Shown: positions 61,718 through 64,000 of the stretch, piece after piece
How positions within the stretch are numbered: position 1 is the first letter of the stretch
Layout: every line of letters begins with the position of its first letter
Source: Tetrahymena elliotti 4EA
Taxonomy: Eukaryota; Ciliophora; Oligohymenophorea; Hymenostomatida; Tetrahymenidae
DNA: 64,000 nucleotides
Direction: 5' to 3'
Assembly: GCA_000231825.2 (NCBI GenBank)
Contig: JH720301.1
Location: 1,412,123 to 1,476,122, forward strand
Position numbers and translations under genes: made by a program
Notes under the pieces: generated by a model
Seen by the model: the letters and a program-made list of their open reading frames with translations, nothing else
Told to the model about the DNA's origin: nothing
Databases searched by the model: none

Positions 61718-64000
61718 ATGAAGTCACCTGCAGATGACTATGATATAGATTTAGATAAGCTTAGTAAGCTTGAAAAAATGATTATTAGGGTTGATACAGA
61801 TATTCATAAAATGTAATTAGATAATGATAAAACTAAGATAGTGGAAACTCTTAAAAAGGTGAAATTTGAATTCTTTTTTATTCTAAAAATAATAATTTTT
61901 TAAGAAGAAATTAATTCATTTTATTTGTGATTTTAAACAATTTTTAAAATTGTAGACTCATGATATCTATTCTCTAATATTGGGTGAATTACATTTTTAG
62001 CTTACCGAAATGAAACTAGAAAGCTTTGGAAGTATTATATAGAAGATCTTTTTAGGTGAAAATACCCTATTGAATAGCTTACTTAAGGTTAAAACCAACC
62101 TAGAATACAACCCTAAAAAAATGATAGAGGATTTGGATTAACTTGGCAATAGAGCAAGAAGAAGAAACTCTTCTACCTAAGTAGCAGAAGTTAATAAAGA
62201 TGAAAAATTTATTTAAAAAGCTAATGAAACTGTTATACAAAGTAAGAAAAAGGTTAAAGACCGCTTCAAAATGACATCAGATTTTGAAGTTCCCAAAGTA
62301 AATTATATTCAATAGTTTCATGTTATTTAAAGATTTTTTATTCTAAAATTGATAGGTTTTTGCTGATAAAGGCACTGATACTGCTTTAGATAGAGAAGAT
62401 GCAAAAAATCTTAATAATGTAATGAAAAAAAATGAAGAACTTGATGAGATAAGAAAAGAATTTGATGAATCTTCGAAAGAAATAGAAAATTTCTTGAAAA
62501 ATAAAAATTTAATTAATTTTAATGATGAAAGATCTAAAGCTGAATCATCTCTCAAGCATATGCTAAAAGACCTTTCTTAGAAGAAGAGAAAAGCTGAATA
62601 AAGTAATTTATATTTAAAACTACAATAAATTATTAAATCTGATATAATTAATCTAGTTGAAAGGGAAGGACATTCTCTTTTGTAATTTGATCCTTATTAG
62701 TAGATGCAAAATTAAGCAAAATAAAATGCAAATGCTGCATTAATATTTGGTACTCCACCTGGCCATATCTTAAGAGATGGAAAACTCATAGCTATATCTT
62801 CAATAGAAATATAAGTAAATTTTAAAAAATATAGTCGATTATTTAGGTTTTTAAATGAAATTTAATTAAATAAAGACTGAAAAAGATCCTAATCTGGATA
62901 AAATAGCTAAAATGACTTAAGAAATGTAAACAAAATAAACTAAATTTACTGAGTTAGAAAAGAAAGTGAAAGAAATCTAAAAAGATGCAGATATCTATAA
63001 AGAGTAAGTAAAAAAATTAAATGATAAAATTAGTGAAATGAATGGTCTGGCTAAGAAGAAAGAGGAAGATTAGAAAAAAGAAAAAAAAGAAAGAGAAAAG
63101 CTTATTGTAATGGATGAAAAGGGTAAAGAGAGATTCAGAAATATTGTTGAAGAGAACTATCGCTTAAAGCTGAAGCTTAAGGAGCTGGTAGAAGAAATTA
63201 AACTATTAGAAAAAGAAAACAAAGGTGCTTTAGAAAAATTCAAACAATTTATTATGAATAGTAATTTAACAGATGAGCAAAAGCGTATGCTTATTGGCAA
63301 AGTAGAAGAATTGTTTACTCTTGATCTTTCTAAGAGATTAAATTTAAGAGAGCTTGAGCATTTAAGTAAGATAGATAATGATATGCTCAAAGATCCACTA
63401 ATAAGAGCTATTATTGGAGATCCTGTTGCTATGGTTAAAAAAATTAAGTAGGACGAAAAAGATAAGTAAAAATTAAGAGCAAGTCCTAATTATAACCCTG
63501 ATTTTGATCCTAACCTCTTAGAAGATGGTCAAAGAATTATAACAAGAAAAGTCAAAAAGAAAATAAGAAGATTAAATTCAAAAGGATAATGGGTAGAAGA
63601 AGTACGATTTATTTTTAATATTTTATTGATAAAATAGTTATTTTATTAAAGGAAATTGAAGTTGAAGAAGAATGCGTTGTTGATAAGTTCGGTAATGTTA
63701 TTAGGTCGAGAGAAAAGCCAAAAGAAGGCTTTTCTATGGATCCTCTCATGCAAAATTTTATAAATAAGCATGGTGGATTAGCTATTGGTGGAGCTAAATT
63801 CAATTTACCATAAAAACCTAATAAGCCAGTTGCTAAAAATGGATAAGTAATAAAAGAAGGAGAATGGTTTGTTGATCAAAACGGTAATAGAGTAAAAATG
63901 ACTAAAAATGCCAAAGGAGAGGAAGAATATGAAATCCAAGAAGGTAAAAATTAAAGTGGATTATTTTATAATTAATATCTTTTATCTAAAAATAGAATAT
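61718..64000 (+). CDS. Coiled-coil protein, 3' end outside window
   Basis: Partial gene: exons 61718-61858, 61956-62297, 62356-62814, 62876-63601 and 63652 to about 63943, where a GTAAAA donor likely starts the next intron; the rest lies outside. Start MKSPADDYDIDLDKLSKLEK. The protein is highly charged and helical with long coiled coils (KKNEELDEIRKEFDESSKEI, YKEQVKKLNDKISEMNGLAK, YRLKLKLKELVEEIKLLEKE). A short folded-looking segment follows (LTDEQKRMLIGKVEELFTLD, then DPLIRAIIGDP), then basic RKVKKKIRRL. Two similar small units come next, each with G-[QE]-W-[VF] and D-x-[FN]-G-N (KGQWVEE...DKFGNVIR and EGEWFVDQNGNRVK). At least 653 codons are seen. No named family recognised; such sequence suits a cytoskeletal or axonemal structural protein, which is a guess. 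Confidence 0.8.

Noticed and set aside
62343..62555. Minus-strand Ser/Phe-rich frame
   Set aside because: Complement of Lys/Glu-rich coiled-coil codons of the 61718 gene. The minus-strand frames at 63157-63390 and 63615-63803 were rejected for the same reason.

Overview
The window reads as ciliate nuclear DNA, most likely Tetrahymena (T. thermophila or a close relative). It is very AT-rich. Every convincing gene uses TAA and TAG as glutamine codons with TGA as the only stop, and genes are broken by short GT...AG introns of roughly 40-390 nt. Under the standard code only scraps of these genes appear. For most genes I could follow exon phases to a closed frame, so exon sums divide by three; this is stated where it holds.

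Layout: 199-1805 (+) AP-1 mu adaptin; 2759-5758 (+) DNA polymerase kappa; 6829-8698 (+) CAF1/POP2 deadenylase; 9683-12281 (-) membrane protein that looks like a degenerate histidine kinase; 13486-15354 (-) ULK/Atg1-like kinase; 17116-19200 (+) Gln/Asn-rich unknown; 20107-21025 (+) and 21818-23008 (+) unknown membrane proteins; 23536-25759 (+) DHHC S-acyltransferase; 25980-27301 (+) Aurora-like kinase; 28077-29167 (-) rhomboid-like protein, probably catalytically dead; 30552-38464 (+) giant PAS-containing multi-pass protein of the ciliate TmcB-like kind; 39822-40151 (-) small secreted cysteine-repeat protein; 40152-44483 gene-empty; 44484-46931 (+) AGC kinase with an acylation-type N-terminus; 48181-52265 (+) and 53637-55152 (-) a convergent pair of cysteine-rich membrane proteins; 56317-56815 (+) a minimal Hakai-like RING protein; 57400-58901 a decayed Tc1-type transposon region; 59704-60703 (-) UBA-like protein; 61718-64000 (+) coiled-coil protein running off the window.

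This is an ordinary eukaryotic neighbourhood, not an operon or defence island. The genes cover vesicle traffic (AP-1), translesion synthesis (POLK), mRNA decay (CAF1), kinase signalling, protein acylation and surface proteins, with no evident shared pathway. The most notable items are the Tc1-type relic that keeps its DD34E triad with three in-frame TGA codons and an in-frame 60-bp tandem duplication, the compact Hakai protein, the signalling or protease folds that have lost catalytic residues, and the four-repeat cysteine protein. I found no tRNA, rRNA or CRISPR. Functional calls come from recognising protein motifs by eye; no database search was run.
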